Origin: Ophthalmolycus amberensis
Taxonomy: Eukaryota > Chordata > Actinopteri > Perciformes > Zoarcidae
Assembly (NCBI GenBank): GCA_024529925.1
Contig: JAFEUB010000733.1
Location: 668,501 to 732,500, forward strand
Direction: 5' to 3'
Length of the DNA stretch: 64,000 bases
Numbering within the stretch: position 1 is the stretch's first letter; the number at the start of each line of letters is the position of its first letter. Made by a program: the position numbers and the translations under genes. This document shows positions 45,739-59,294 of this stretch, piece after piece. Below the pieces are notes generated by a model. That model did no database searches and was not told where the DNA came from. It saw nothing but the letters and a program-made list of their open reading frames with translations.

Positions 45739-47233
45739 CAATTTTTGGATTAATATTCACTTATTTATTTTGTGTTTGTGCTCTGATCTGAGTGCTTGGT
45801 GTTCGTGGGCTATTATTATACATCAGTCCAAAGGTTTATTTTTAGGCTTTGAAAGCACCCGTAGTTTCGGCCTGTGAAGGAAAGCTCGAGAGTATATATC
45901 TTAATTCAATAGGAAGCACTTTAGATGTATTTTGGATTGGCTACATTATTACCCGTTAACAAAGTTTAGCATTGTTACGAATGGATTTATCAGGTACGTA
46001 CAATACAACATCCTCGTGTTGTTATTTTGCTCTAATTGGAAAAAAAGATTGTATTCACGTTTCTTCCATGATAGTTTTCTGTCGAGACAAGGAGTGAAAC
46101 TAGAAGTTTCATTTGAACAGACTTTCGACTCACTGTTCTCATGCTCATCTGCTTTAAAACCTGAAATGAATATCACTGAAATCCTTTGAGCAGCCTAATG
46201 ATTGGTTGACTGAAAAAAGCCCTTTGTTGGTCATTCTGAGTGCAGTTCAATCACAGTCCAAGTATTGCACAAAGTTCTTTTTTATAACATCACTTCAAAT
46301 CCGTTGGAGATTTAAATTCGATAGATGAAAACAGGATTTATCTGCTTGTGTTTCGAGAAAAGCATCAACAATTATATGAAACATTTTGAGAATATGGGCC
46401 AGTCAGTTAGTTAACCATGACAGGGCCAACAAGGCTTATTAATATGACGTTATGGTGCATTTATGGCCCAGAACACAAAATGTAAGACTCCCTATACAGT
46501 TTGAGTGACCGTGACCTATTTGGAGGCCGATGAGATCGTCGATAAAGGACGATAAAAGTGTAAAAATGTTTGACAAGACAAATCTAAATATCATGTCCCA
46601 AAGTTAGAAACTACACACAAAATGAATGATCTCTTCTTTTGAAAATGCATCTTGAAACAGATGGTATTAAAATGACCACATGCATTAAATGACTTCAAAT
46701 ATATAAAATAGAAACAGACATGTTGAGCTCAAGCAGAGACCGATAGAAAACCATGTGAACTCTGTTTCGGCGTGTCGTTTCCCTTGTAGTGATGATGATC
46801 AGTGATACTTCCTTCCTGCTTCCTGTAATTGGACCGGTCCAGCAGGAGGCGCCTGACAGCCCCTCTCAGCTGTACCTGCTTACTCGACCCACCTGTCCAA
46901 CCTGCCCCGCATTAAGACACACCTCTGCAGCTGCCCCACCACTCCCTGACACAAGCCCCGCCTGCTGCAGCTGAACAACAACCTGGATACACTCAGCATG
47001 TCTTGTTCAAACAAGCCAGCTTTCTAACTCAGATAGGGAAGGGTGACGAAGGGCAGAAAAGCTGGCGACTGGCATTGATGTGTCAAAACTGCAGCCACTG
47101 TCTTTCCTGAGGATCTGAGGAGGAGGAGGAGGCTGTGTTGTGGTGTGAGTCAGTGTCGTCTTACATCCTGACCTGCGGATCAGTCTGAGTGCTGGCAGTA
47201 AACTGAGGGGCGGCAACACTGAATGGACAGAAC
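45739..47233. other. Intergenic region and presumed rab25 promoter
   Basis: AT-rich from 45739 to about 46780, then more GC-rich (46800-47233) just before the rab25 start codon, where the promoter and 5' UTR are expected. No TATA box or coding exon recognised. Confidence 0.4.
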
Positions 47234-50200
47234 ATGGGGTCAGATGAGGCCTACAACTTTGTCTTTAAGGGTGAGTGCACCTGATTTGATCCCCCTGTAC
47301 ATCCTTAAAGTCTATTAAAGGAGTTATGCTGTGATGTTCCTTTGCCCTTCAAATTATACTTCCTTGTTCATTATTAACTTGCCTATTTCTAGGAACAGGA
47401 ACATGTCCTGTGTGGCAACCGAATGCAATATATTTTTCACAATACATACACAGCTTAGACAACTAATAGCCGAAACCTATGTGTCTGGGTGTTCAGTCAG
47501 CTGTTTAGGTAAATATTGTATGTTGGTACTTTGCAAATGTTAAAACTCTTCAGGTGAGTTTCATTCCTACAAAGGTGAAGGACACTACAATCACATCGCC
47601 AGGTCAGCACATTGTCCCTGTGTGAGTAAGGAGTACGCGTGCATAGCATGCTACAGGTTACTGTTGAAACCAGGATGTGTACTTTAATTCCTGTTTATCT
47701 GTAGCATCCCGAGCAGAAACAACGCTGTATCATAGAATGTCTGGTTTAAAGCCCTGTACCAGTGCCAAAAGACAAAGTGCAGCACTCACACAGGAGTTTC
47801 CCCGAATGAAACACTTCCAGGCCGTAAAAGCGTTGGACTTGAATTATGCCCTGTTCTTTGAAGAGAAGCAGCTTGTGCCACTAACTCTATTCATTCTGCA
47901 CTCAACCTACATGGCACAGTAATCATTTTTGATATGCAGCTGGTTAAGGTACCAGATGGCTCGTAGCAGATGTACAAGAGAAGTGAAAGTCATTCAGAGA
48001 GGTGATTTGGTTCAGGCACAGCGATTTGACATTTGGGTACAAAGTGCCATGTTGATAAAAGGCGCTGCAGGTGAATATTAAATCCAAAGTATCACCTTCT
48101 GTATCAAGGAGTTCCACTGCAGAATGAGACAGGTCCTGTCTATCTCTACACTGTCAACTATCCGTTTACATTAGTGTGACCGCCTCTTAGTCAATTAGCC
48201 GACTAATCTGTTGTTTTGGTCTCTTAAGTCAATTAGTCGTTCGTTGTGCTTTATTCATGCTTAATTACTATTTTATCGATCCAAGAAACTAATGAGCACA
48301 TCTCTGGTAAACAAACACCAGAGATTTAAAGTGGTGCTTTTGCATGATTCTTTGTGAAACTCGGAAGTGTTTATCTCTTTAGTCGAGGACAGCTCTATAC
48401 ATCACATCACAGTCAGTGCAGGTTATAACACACCTCCTCTCGATTTGGTTACGAGAAAATACAATGATAAAAACTAAATATTTCAACCTTTTGGGAAATA
48501 TTTGCAGTCTTGCTGAGAGTTAGATGAGAAGATTTATACTCTTATGTGTCTAGCAGCTGGTTAGCTTAGCTTAGCATAAAGACTGGAAGCAGCTAGCATG
48601 GCTCTGTCCGCCCATCTTAACTTGATATTTCTAACTTGTTTAATCTGTACAGAGACTAAATTGTAAAACGGTCAAGTTGTGGTTTTACTGAGGATGAGGT
48701 GCAGGGCCGATTCTCCGCTGGTTGTCTATCAACCTCACTGCCTCCAGTCTTTATGCTAAGCTAACTGCCTGCTGGATGCATAGCTTCATAGTTTATAGAC
48801 ATGAATTGATCCTCCCATCTAACTCTCTGCAAGAAAGTGAATAAGTGTTTTTTCACAAAATATGTATCTGTTCCGTTAATGTGTAAAAAGAAGGACCACT
48901 CACTCCTGCAGTGCTCCTAGGCAGTGTGGGATATATACTATCTCAAAGGTACCAGCAGGTTTTCATTCCTCCAGCGATTTACAGATAGCTCAGAGAGACT
49001 AATCTTCAAAATCTGATTTTATAGTTTGCTTGGAATGTAAGCCTGCACCACTGTACACCAGCACACTGTGGAAGGAGTTTTGAGTTTCAAGTTATTTATT
49101 GTCACATGATCAACAATTACCGAGAAGCAGTCGTTGGCTATAAAAATCCAACAATGCCCATTAAATATATATAAAAAGAAAAGCATGCGAGTAAAAAATG
49201 AGACTCCAAGACATAAAATAGAGCAGAAGTTCAAATATAGGGATCACTATAACAAATATACAATATATGAAATAATATATATTTATGGTAGACAATACTT
49301 GTGAATGAATTAACTGAATGTGAACAGGGACATGTAATTAGAAGTTGTACATACACAGGTATACTGCACTTTATTGATGTAAAGAGATGTAAAACTAGAA
49401 GTCAAAGTATAAAGGTTCAGTGTCAGAGTCATATAAGATGGGAATGCTGCAGTTGTGATTTTATTATCAAAGGATTTTTCATTTTGCCAAAAAACCTCTT
49501 TACTACTGCATATATAAAGTGACCAGATATTTCAAGTTGACTTACAAATTAATATGCATATCCTCGTGTACCTTAACGCACATTTAAAACACTCAGATTT
49601 GTTTTAATGTCGTCCATTAAACATGAATTAATATTTAGCGTATAAGAATTAAACTTTGCTGTCCAATATATACTCCTAAATTATTTAAAGTTTCCACCAG
49701 GACTTCAGGTCAGTGCTGAATACAGTAGTTAGATTTCCAAAAAGGAAAGTTTAATCCTCGCTGCATCACTTCAAGTTCTTCCTCAGAATCAACAGACCAG
49801 GCTCGAAGGCCTCTTGTCCTTTATCGCCATAGGAACCAGGGTTGGGAATTGTTTGCATAAGAAGTTACTGAGTAGTGGAGGAGAAGAGGGGGAGGACGGG
49901 CATTCTCACCTCACCCACTGGGAGAAAAAGCAGTACAGTGATCTGGCTGCAGAGTGAACAGTCAGTTACCCAAAACAAGCAAAAGTAGAACAACTTGTCA
50001 AACATTCTTTGCCGTGGCTTTAGGTTAGCCATCCTGTGAGTCTAGTGAAGAACTGTGTGTATGGGAGTCTGCGCGTGTTCAGGAGAAAAGCATTTTCTAT
50101 CTGTTGTTCTGCACCTGGTGAAGAAATGATTTGCGAACTCCTGTTCAAATTTGCATTCTTTTTTGGAGCATTTTAAGAACCTCTCGTCCATGCTGGCTTC

Positions 50201-53200
50201 AAAGTTCATTCTCGACCATGGAAAATAAGAACATTAAGAAAACAGTCCGACTACAAGGTTCATTTAGTAACTGTTCTGGCACTTTACATCCCATCACATG
50301 ATCTTCATCAGCAGATGGATGTGGAAATGATAGATGGTAGATGAAAATCTTTCCTATGACAAACTCCAACAGCTGAAGAAGATCATGTGATGGCTCTTTA
50401 GGAGATATTCTTTTTTAGTCACCAGTGGTAGAACAAGTATTTAGGTCCTTTGCTGAAGTAAAAATACCACATTCAAAAAATACTACATTATAAGTCAACG
50501 CCCTGCATTCAAAAAAAGTATTAGAAGCATAATATTCCTTAACAAAAAATAAAATTGCTCATTGTGAAAATAGCACCATTCAGATTTCTTTATTTCTCAT
50601 ATATGAACTAAACATTTTTACCTTTATACAAAATGTAAAAAGTTGATATCAAGCTCACTCATTAACACTTAATATCTCGTAATTCTAATCCATACAAAAT
50701 GTGAAAGCATAAATGTGTGTTTTTAGTAGCGTTAAGACAGTAAACAGCTAGCCTGGCTCTGTCCAAATACTTTTTTTTAAAGTCACCAACCTCCGTCTCT
50801 TAAAGCTTGTCGCACAAAGCTCCCAGTAAAACCAAAACTTTTTCATTCATTCATTTCAGTTTTAGTACGGATTTAACAAACGAGATATGACGTGTTGATT
50901 AATGACTGTTGTTGGTAGGTGAATCTTTTTTAACCTTCGGCTACCTGTTTCCCACCGCGTCCAGTCTTTATGCTAAGCTAAGCTACATATTTAACTTGCA
51001 AACATGAATCTTGTCATTTAACTCTCGGTAAGGAAGCAGATGAGCATATTCCCCGAAAACGCCCAACTATTGTTTTAACTCCCATCATCACACCCTAACT
51101 CCATTCCTAACATCTTGTGGAGATGTCACAGGAACTTGGATTGTTTTCTCAGTGCTCACACGCCTCAGCAGTAAGCTGTGACTGTGTCTGATTCACTTGT
51201 GCAGAGATCCCAGTGCCTCTGTGTTTTCACAGTGTGGTCATATCTTCCTATCTGCGCCAATTAAGCCAAGCCTTTATTTTGTTCTGAGTCAGCCACTAAC
51301 AACTGAAAGCCAAACATTAGTCACTCAAATGTAAAAAACAGGGGGTGTCTGTGTTATTTCTCGACCTGTTTACCCAGTAAAATGACCAAGAAGAAAGGCA
51401 GTGGCCGCTTGACTTGTTCCACCTGATTTAGGATCACCTTACACTTCCTGAAATAAAGGTTCACTTGTTTTAAGGTTTTCGGTTGTGCTCTAGAAAAGTT
51501 AACAAACATGGAACATTCCATTATATTTGTCCTTCTGTTTTGCTAAAATAGGTTTCTGAAACATCAACAAGTCAAACCTCAGGTGAGGCGTGACTGATCT
51601 TGTGCTGCAAGGCCTCAATGATTAATGAAAATAATGCCGTAAGCCAATTTTTGGAACATTACAGACAAACGTAAGAGAGAATTGTCGATTGCAAAGTCTT
51701 CTACTTCTGCAACCACATCTCTGCCTCAACTAGTTTCAATCCTGCCTGTGCTTTGCTTCCTTCACTTGGCACCTTCACTCCTTGCAGTCTAAATAAAAAA
51801 TTGATAAATCGATTGAAGATTTGGCATCCCACCAGTGCATGCTGGGACAGGCTACAGCCTCAGAAGATCCTCGGTGATCAATCATAATCAATAATCAATA
51901 ATCTGGTGTAGTATGTTACAGGCCAACATCAGTGTTTCACCAGTATTTTACTCAACATGGTTTCTCTCTTCACTATTTGCCCTGCATGCTTGAGTTACAA
52001 CATTAAACCCATTTACCATGAAGGTGTGGTGCTATTTTTAAAATAGGACATCATATTCCCAATGGTGTAATTAGCCCCAGTGTGAGACAGCTAAGATTGA
52101 GGATTTAACCAAGAAAGACACGCCTTGACCAAAATCTGTAAAGGATGAAGTGGACGCACAGGATTGGCTCATATTAGGCTCTGTGAACATGAGGCTTGTC
52201 TCCTTTATCCAAGAAATGTTAGTCAGTTTAGTTTTGCAACGACCAAACCCAAACACAGAACTATAATCAAGGCATTTGTGTTTTCTTTGTGTGTCCTCTG
52301 CAGTGGTTCTAATTGGAGAATCTGGTGTAGGAAAGAGCAATATGCTGTCCCGCTTCACCAAAAACGAGTTCAACCATGACAGCCGCACAACCATCGGGGT
52401 GGAGTTCAGCACACGGACAACGCAGCTCAGCGGCTACACCATCAAGGCCCAGATCTGGGACACGGCCGGACTGGAGCGATACCGGGCCATCACTTCTGCG
52501 TGAGTGTCAAGATCCGTCGCAGCTTTCATACAGCCATTAGCATATTCACGTGCACTCATTCACACACGCAGATTTTCAAGGCGTTCCTGGAGTTCTTTTA
52601 TGATGAAATATTACATTTTTAGTCCGTTCACTTTTTGTTAAACTGTCCCCATTACGTGCTGATTACTTACACAAATCCAAAGAGAGATGTTGTGAACGTG
52701 TCCCCTTCAGGCCACTCGGGGCACATGGTCATCTAAGGAGCCCCTGAAAATGAGGCCATCGGTCGTGTGCGTGCGTGGCTCAGTGAGTGAGTGTGCACCT
52801 GTGTGTCTGTCCACGGCTAACCTCACATTCTGCTGCAGCAAACTGCGTAAGGTTTTTGGATGGCCAGGTCGGTGCAGACACACCTGACGGAGACCTGCAC
52901 TCTACTGAGTGCACCTTTCTAGTTCAAATTGCAGCATGTATTGTGGTTGTAATATTTCATAGTCAGAAAAGACCTCAAATTATCTTGGTATTCCGTGATG
53001 ATTTCTTTCTGCTTTATTGTTGATCATCAGTACTAAATGCCCTTAAGCTGCATTGTGGCTGTGATGGAAAAACAGGTTCAGACAAAAACAAAAATTGCAC
53101 TTATTTTGAAACATGCTCACTTTTTAAGCAGGCACACTGAAATAAAAGACAATTCTATTTAGATCAACATCTTATGCTTGCTTTCTTGCTCCACCGTAGT

Positions 53201-54234
53201 TGAGCAACCTGTATGTCGACAACAACAATGTGGTGTCGACAGGCACTGCTCCGACAGTTTCCTCTCACATTACCTGAATAGCAACCAGCACATTCTGGTC
53301 TCGTCAGTTCCCAACTGGCACACTAAAATCCAAACTGGTTAGAGCAGAGACCTTTGTTTGAACACTCAGCGGGTCTCTGTTATAACTGAGGGCTCTCCTG
53401 ATTCATTCTTCTTTTCAATTAAACCAGAAGGATTAGCAGTGTGGAAATTGGTTTTAAAACAATAGAACCATGTCAATTTTATTTTTAAGACATGGAAGAA
53501 TCAGAGGATATGCTACACCGCTGGATTAGCTCTAATCTATTAAAGCGGAATTAATTATATTGCTGGAAGAGTGGAGCAGAGATATAATTGTGAAGGAAGT
53601 ATTGATTGGTTCATGAATTCAGAGCAATCGTCAGACATTGCCTTTTTTTTCAGTTGACAGCCAGAGCAACTGCTTCTCCTCAATGAAGATATAAGACAAT
53701 GCTTAAAGCGGCCACAATCGATATTCTTATAATAAAAATGGTGTAAATGTGTGTTTTGGGAAAGGGGTCACTCTCAGTGATGAGCCTGGGAGAATTACTT
53801 CCCTCAGCTCTGCGGAGCTTTATGGCATCTCTAAATGGCAACTTCACTGTCTTGGTTCACTGCTCTTATAGCGTATTCTTTGTTTCTACAGCAGCTATAA
53901 ACCCCCTGTAAATGACCTGCTCAGCATCAAACCGCAGGCAGACACAGTTAGCAACTCAGCTGTGAACATAGTGGAGCATTTAGCATCTAAAGAGACAGAT
54001 ACGTCCCTCGGGAGATGGAGGAGAACAAAAACAGAGCTAAAAGGTGGTAAATGTTGGACTTAAATTCATCAGTTGGCCAAAAGCATGAAACCGAATGAAT
54101 GATTATGTTGCTCCTTAACTTCTGAATGTGTATCTGTTTGTTAACAAGTGTGCCATATCAACTTAAAATATGATCATATATAAATGTTGTGTTTACAGCT
54201 ACCTCCAAGAAGCCAAACAATCAGTTATTACAGG

Positions 54235-54291
<57 letters not shown>

Positions 54292-55677
54292 GTGTGTAGA
54301 TTATTAATGTTTCGCTTCATTGAATTATTTTTACTTTTGTTATATTATATCCCCTTAATTTAACTATACAGGCAGTGCCACACTGTCCCTAAAGGTAGCA
54401 TTCCAGAAAAAAAGAGACACCTAAATGTCACATAAGGAGTAAAGTCAATCTCCTCCAAACAGGTATTACAGAGGTGCAGTCGGAGCCCTGCTGGTCTATG
54501 ACATCACGAAGCACCTCACCTATGAGAGTGTGGAGCGCTGGCTGAAGGAGCTGTACGACCACGCTGACCCCCACATCGTGGTCATGCTGGTGGGCAACAA
54601 GACCGACCTGGAATCAGAGAGGTCTGTGCCCACCGAAGAGGCAAAAGACTACGCAGGTATCAACAAGTGTTACCACCGCGCTGAGAATCTCTGCATAGGA
54701 TTTGTATGTTCATTGTTTGTAATTAGTTAATAGAAACCTGAATTTATGATGATTGTAGAGAATGTAAATTAGTCTGCTCACCAAACCTGTCAGTGTGAAT
54801 AAAGATGCATCATGTTGTTAAAGGGCAGAGGACTGCTACCCATATCACCAATTTCTTTGAGGATTATATATGAGAAGATCAACAGTGACATTTCGTGATT
54901 TGGGGAGTGCAGCTTTAAAGTGACACCAGCGAGAAAACAACTACATGAGTTCAATAAAACACATGAACTAATATAGCTTATTTGTATTTTCTAGAAAAGA
55001 ATGGTCTTTTGTTCCTGGAGACGTCTGCTTTGGAGTCAACGAACGTGGAGGCAGCATTCAACAACGTCCTAGCAGGTAATTCATTGTAATGTGTTTATTA
55101 ACTTCTCCTTTGTTAAAAGCCGTTACCCGGATAAAGCGTAATATTCTTTACCAATGTAGAAAGGTTGTTTTTTTTGTTTCCGAACTGTGAGGGTGACGCG
55201 GTTCGCTGCCTGACAGCATCCACCGCTCATTTCCTGGGTTTCTTCCTATTTGCTGCCCTGAATGTCTTTCCCTTCCTGTCTCTCCCCTCCTGAGAAATAT
55301 TGATGATGTGGACTACACACATTTTCCCATAACCATGCTTTGATAAGGCTCCACCCTATGACCCTGAATGTAACCTCAGCTAGCCAGACCTCCAGCTCCT
55401 AAGCTCATGGACATGAACAACTTCAATGGTTTATTTTTTTTACAAGTGTTGCTGTCCTTTTCTAAGTCTGGCTTGTTTTATAGTACTTGTTCTACTCCCC
55501 TTCTTGTTATTCTGGCATAATGCGAATGTACATTATATATATTCATTTTCTGCCGCAGAGATTCACAGGAAGGCGAACAGTAAGGAAGTGGTTCGGGGCT
55601 CCACCAGCGCTGTGTCCTTGAGCAGCTCCAGCGCAGAAAACGAAGAGGAGGGGAAACCCTGCTGCAGGAACGTCTGA
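47234..55677 (+). CDS. rab25: Rab25 small GTPase (208 aa, 5 coding exons)
   Basis: Exons: 47234-47270, 52304-52499, 54463-54656, 54995-55075 and 55559-55677, with a continuous frame and GT-AG introns. G motifs are present: P-loop GESGVGKS, switch I with TTIGVEF, switch II WDTAGLE, NKTD and ETSAL. The Leu in WDTAGLE, where most Rabs have Gln, is the Rab25 hallmark and predicts low GTP hydrolysis. The C-terminus ends CCRNV, a dicysteine geranylgeranylation signal. Rab25 is an epithelial Rab11-subfamily member acting on apical recycling endosomes. The long first intron (5 kb) carries fold-back repeats. Poly(A) signal at 56156-56161. Order after lamtor2 matches human 1q22. Teleosts have more than one rab25; which copy this is cannot be settled here. 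Confidence 0.93.
48488..48870. mobile_element. Fold-back repeat in rab25 intron 1
   Basis: The two ends are mutual reverse complements over about 45 bases: TGCTGAGAGTTAGATGAGAAG on the left, CCATCTAACTCTCTGCAAG on the right. Inner inverse motifs are TTAGCTTAGCATAAAGACTGG and CCAGTCTTTATGCTAAGCTAA. Same family as the element in module A. Non-autonomous and without coding capacity. Confidence 0.7.
50730..51075. mobile_element. Second fold-back repeat copy in rab25 intron 1
   Basis: Contains CAGCTAGCCTGGCTCTGTCC and CCAGTCTTTATGCTAAGCTAAG, then a CATTTAACTCTCGGTAAGGA end, matching the right part of the element at 48488-48870. The left end is truncated. Just before it, 50425-50560 carries a further repeat fragment related to the stretch near 5090-5740. 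Confidence 0.55.
54239..54289. repeat. (TG)n microsatellite in rab25 intron 2
   Basis: About 25 uninterrupted TG dinucleotides, 170 bases before exon 3. Confidence 0.95.
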
Positions 55678-56155
55678 CCGCAAGGTCCTCCAGGAGCCCC
55701 GGGGCCTCAGGGTGGGCGACAGGTGAACTTCACCCACAACCTTGTGTCGAGCTTGACGAGAGGCACGCGACACGCCAACCACGGGTGCCCATATAAACGG
55801 TTTTGGCTTAAGTGATGTCACTTTGATGTACAAGTTGTGCAAGCTGCATGATGGCATATTCAAAAGATGATTAACATATGTGAATGAATGTGCAGGAGTC
55901 CAACATCATTCTTCTGAGAGTCACTGCTGACTATAGGTCAAAAGTTAAACACTTAACCGTGAGACCTGTAAAATGATATTTATAATCCATGCACAGAATT
56001 GGAGCACCGTAGATGCATCATGGCGTGTGTAAATGTAAATGACACGTGACTGTTTTATAGTTTGTTGGTTGGTGGCACTGTGAGTCTCGCTGTCACTGCT
56101 GTGCGTGTGCTACAGCTGATGATCGCGGATCAGATTGATTGCAATTCTGTTGAAA

Positions 56156-56161
56156 AATAAA
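56156..56161 (+). terminator. rab25: Poly(A) signal of rab25
   Basis: AATAAA about 480 bases after the stop codon, with a GT-rich stretch following. Confidence 0.65.
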
Positions 56162-58855
56162 GGATTTATGGAGACCTACTGTGTGCTATTTGTGTCTTCT
56201 AACAAAAGATCTAGGTATTTCTTTTCAGAGGACATTTTGACACGTCACACAGTAACAAAAGCTCAGGTGTAAATAAGACAAGTAGTGATTTAGCTTCAGC
56301 CTCAGGGTGCTGGTATTGAGCCTGTTAGCTCACTGTCACACTGTCGTGAGTTAATGGAAAACTTGAACAGCCATCGTTAATGTTCTTAACATCCTGTGCT
56401 TTTCCTACTACGACTCGTCAAAAGTCTGCTCTGATAAAGACCTTTAGAATTAAAGTAGGAATACCAGATTAGTCAGATTTACCACCTCAGCAGCGATTCA
56501 GTTCAAATGAAATGTTAGTTTTCAATCACAGCAACACACTATACTGACAAATAGTTTTCTGAGGTAAGCTCAACTCTGGTAAACATTATTAGTTTGTGTT
56601 TCTGATCCAATCCTCTCTCAAACTGTTTCACATCAAACGCTTGGCTGCAGCAGAGGCTCTTAACCTTGCAGGAACTCCATAATGAGGTCTAAAAACGCTG
56701 AAGACGCAAAGATGTGGAAACAAAAAAATATCTTTTAGACATACAGCGTCTCTCCGTTCGACAGAATAGGTCAGGGGTGAGCAACCGTTTCAAGCGTTAA
56801 ATTCATCTTTCTTCTGACTGTGCTGCGATGATTAACTGGCCCAATTAAAGCTGGCGAAACCCTATCAGAATGATGACGCACAGACCTCTTTATTAGGCCT
56901 GGGAGATATGGTAGAAATGTGTTTTCCTTCCTGCTGCAAATTTGATAACAGCGAAACCAAACCAGCCGTCAGTTTTATGGGGAATTAGTGGATTTGCCTG
57001 ATAAGAGAGACGGCGAAAACAAGACGTTGACAAATATAATGTGGCCTTTTATCAAACACAAGGTGTCAGACGGTCAGTGATATCCGCGTCTGATATGATA
57101 AAAACAAAAGTTCCTCTCTGAGCACAATAAATAAACAGTGTGTAAAACCTGTGTGACATCTCATTTTATTGACGAGTTTACACACTGACTGCAAGCTGTT
57201 TCAGACTTTCCCTTTCTGCCAAGAGTTCAATTATCCAATAATATATACAATTACTGTGACTATGAATTATTATTCCCTTTTTACTCCATAGTCAATGTAT
57301 GCATATAATTGTTTATCTTGATAATAGATACAGTACATTAGGTTAATATGCATTTATATCCCACATTTCAGGATGATCTTAGATTCTTATATTAGTGCCC
57401 AATAGTTTATTTTAAGCTTGTGTTTTGTGCTGTTGGTAGTGAGAAAGCAGTAATATCTTATACATGGTCAACCTGATTTTAATGTTTGGGAAGCACCAAA
57501 TCCAAATTCCAGTGTATTTAATGGATACTTTTAGTATCCATCTGGATACCTTGAATGACTGAAATCTGCATTTATAGCTTTAAATGTCATGAATTCCATT
57601 ATCTCAATAAAGTCTTACTTGTCAAATAAATAAACACTATTTCAACTTGAAATAATAAAACCTTTATTTTATGTTGGCAGACAATGTTGTCTTAAGAACG
57701 TCAGTGTAAAGTTACCGTTTGCATAGAAAGAGGGGAAGAAGAAAGGGGAATTTGATAAACCTGTTTTGCGTTGACATTGTCTTTACTTCCTCACTGTTTG
57801 GCGTCCATAGACCTCAATGTATAGGCCCTTTTCACAGCAGCCATTTTGACATGTCATTGCAAGCTAAACACAGGTGTAATTGATAACATTAACTATGGCC
57901 CAATTCCATTTAGGTGGGCCAGGACCCTGGTATTGTGCTCACACTAAATAAGTGAATGGGACACTGTTATTCCACCAAATAAAGGAATACTTCATGTTTT
58001 CAGGGCTGCAACTCACAATCATTTTCATTATAGGCCGAGGATTATTTTGTCAATAAACCGTTTTATTAATAATAGGTCAGAATAACGTGTTAATGCCGGA
58101 TTTAAACTTTAAAAATATTTTGTTTTGTCTGACCAAAAGTCCAAAACCCAATAAGTTTACTATCATGTATGTCAAAGAGAACCATCACATCCTCAGGAAC
58201 CTCTGGAACTATGTAGAAATGGCATTTTGCTGTTATTTAAAAACATAACTAAAACGATTATTTGAATATCAAAATAGTTGCAGACAAATTTTTCAGTGAT
58301 GCATCGATTCATCGGATCATTGCAGCTTTGCATTATTGCGTACTGTTCAATATTTGTTGGGTTTGTGTATGGATTTGGGCTGACTGGTGGTGTGAAAAAC
58401 AAATCAACAGATATAGAGCACTTACAGTGAATTTGACCATGTTTTACTTGAGAGAACTAATGCACAGAACAATTTTACACAGCATACAACAACATGAGTC
58501 AGTTCAAAATCATGTTTATAAGCAAGTCTCATAGATTTAAGGAAAAGTAATAAAGTATGAAAGCTAATACAACTCTGTCAAATGTATTTTTGAGTTATTA
58601 AACTGGGCCCAGTGTCTCCATGGACCCCAAACAGAACAATAGTCTTTATATACTCAGAGTGTGTCTTCTTTTGTCTCTCTGATCAGCTCCATTGCCTGCT
58701 GTGTTGTACCACTGTATTTGTGTCCTGTACTAGGCTGCTGCGACACGCGCTGCAGTGAGATATTTGTCATACCACTTGTTTTACCAGCTGGGCTTTGCTT
58801 AGCTTATTAATTAACCTGTGGCTCGACGTTACCTCTTTTGAGGCTTGGGGGCCGC
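56162..58855. other. Intergenic region between rab25 and the rab11-like gene
   Basis: Repeat-rich. Two related fragments (about 56226-56345 and 57835-57990) share ACATTTTGACA, CAGGTGTAA and CTGGTATTG in the same order. A TIR-bearing element lies at 58002-58328. No coding sequence recognised; the 90-codon frame at 58262 lies mostly in repeat. Confidence 0.5.
58002..58328. mobile_element. MITE-like element with AGGGCTGCAACT-type ends
   Basis: The left end AGGGCTGCAACTCACAATCA and the right end GGATCATTGCAGCTTTG are inverse of each other over about 12 bases. The interior includes GATGCATCGATTCATCGGAT. This end type is common in non-autonomous fish elements. No transposase. Confidence 0.55.
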
Positions 58856-58993
58856 ACACGTCATCACAGCGCCACAACTAATAACCGACGGCGGAGCGGA
58901 CCAATCACAGTCGACCTCAGTGACAGGTGTCCATCAGCTGTTGACCAGTAGGAGGCGAGCCAGGGGCGGGACAAAAGAAACTGACGTTACGTC
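58856..58993 (+). promoter_or_regulatory. rab11-like proximal promoter cluster
   Basis: In order: ACGTCA (58859-58864 region, CRE-like), CCAAT (58901-58905), GGGGCGGG (58963-58970, GC box) and TGACGTTACGTC (58982-58993, two facing CRE half sites). They lie 300-440 bases before the ATG at 59295 in a locally GC-rich stretch without a TATA box. Motif evidence for a housekeeping-type promoter. Confidence 0.55.
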
Positions 58994-59294
58994 GCAGCCT
59001 CGGTAATGGCAAGTGACAGAGGGCGAGACAGACGAGGCGAAACTTTTTCAGCGACCAGTTGCCGTTGGATGTTTTTATGCTTGATAACAAGCAGCAGTGT
59101 CACATTCTTTTGACATTTGACATTATTATGTTTTAGCGTTACTAGTCGTTTGAGTGAGACTTTACCGTCTTCCGCGTGAGGCTAACTAACGTTAACGTAC
59201 GCACACGAAGTAACTTAGTAGTTGAAATACACCATTAAGTTTTGTGTTCCGACTTCGAGTTAAATACGTAGAGAGACGCCGAAGAAGAGAAGCT

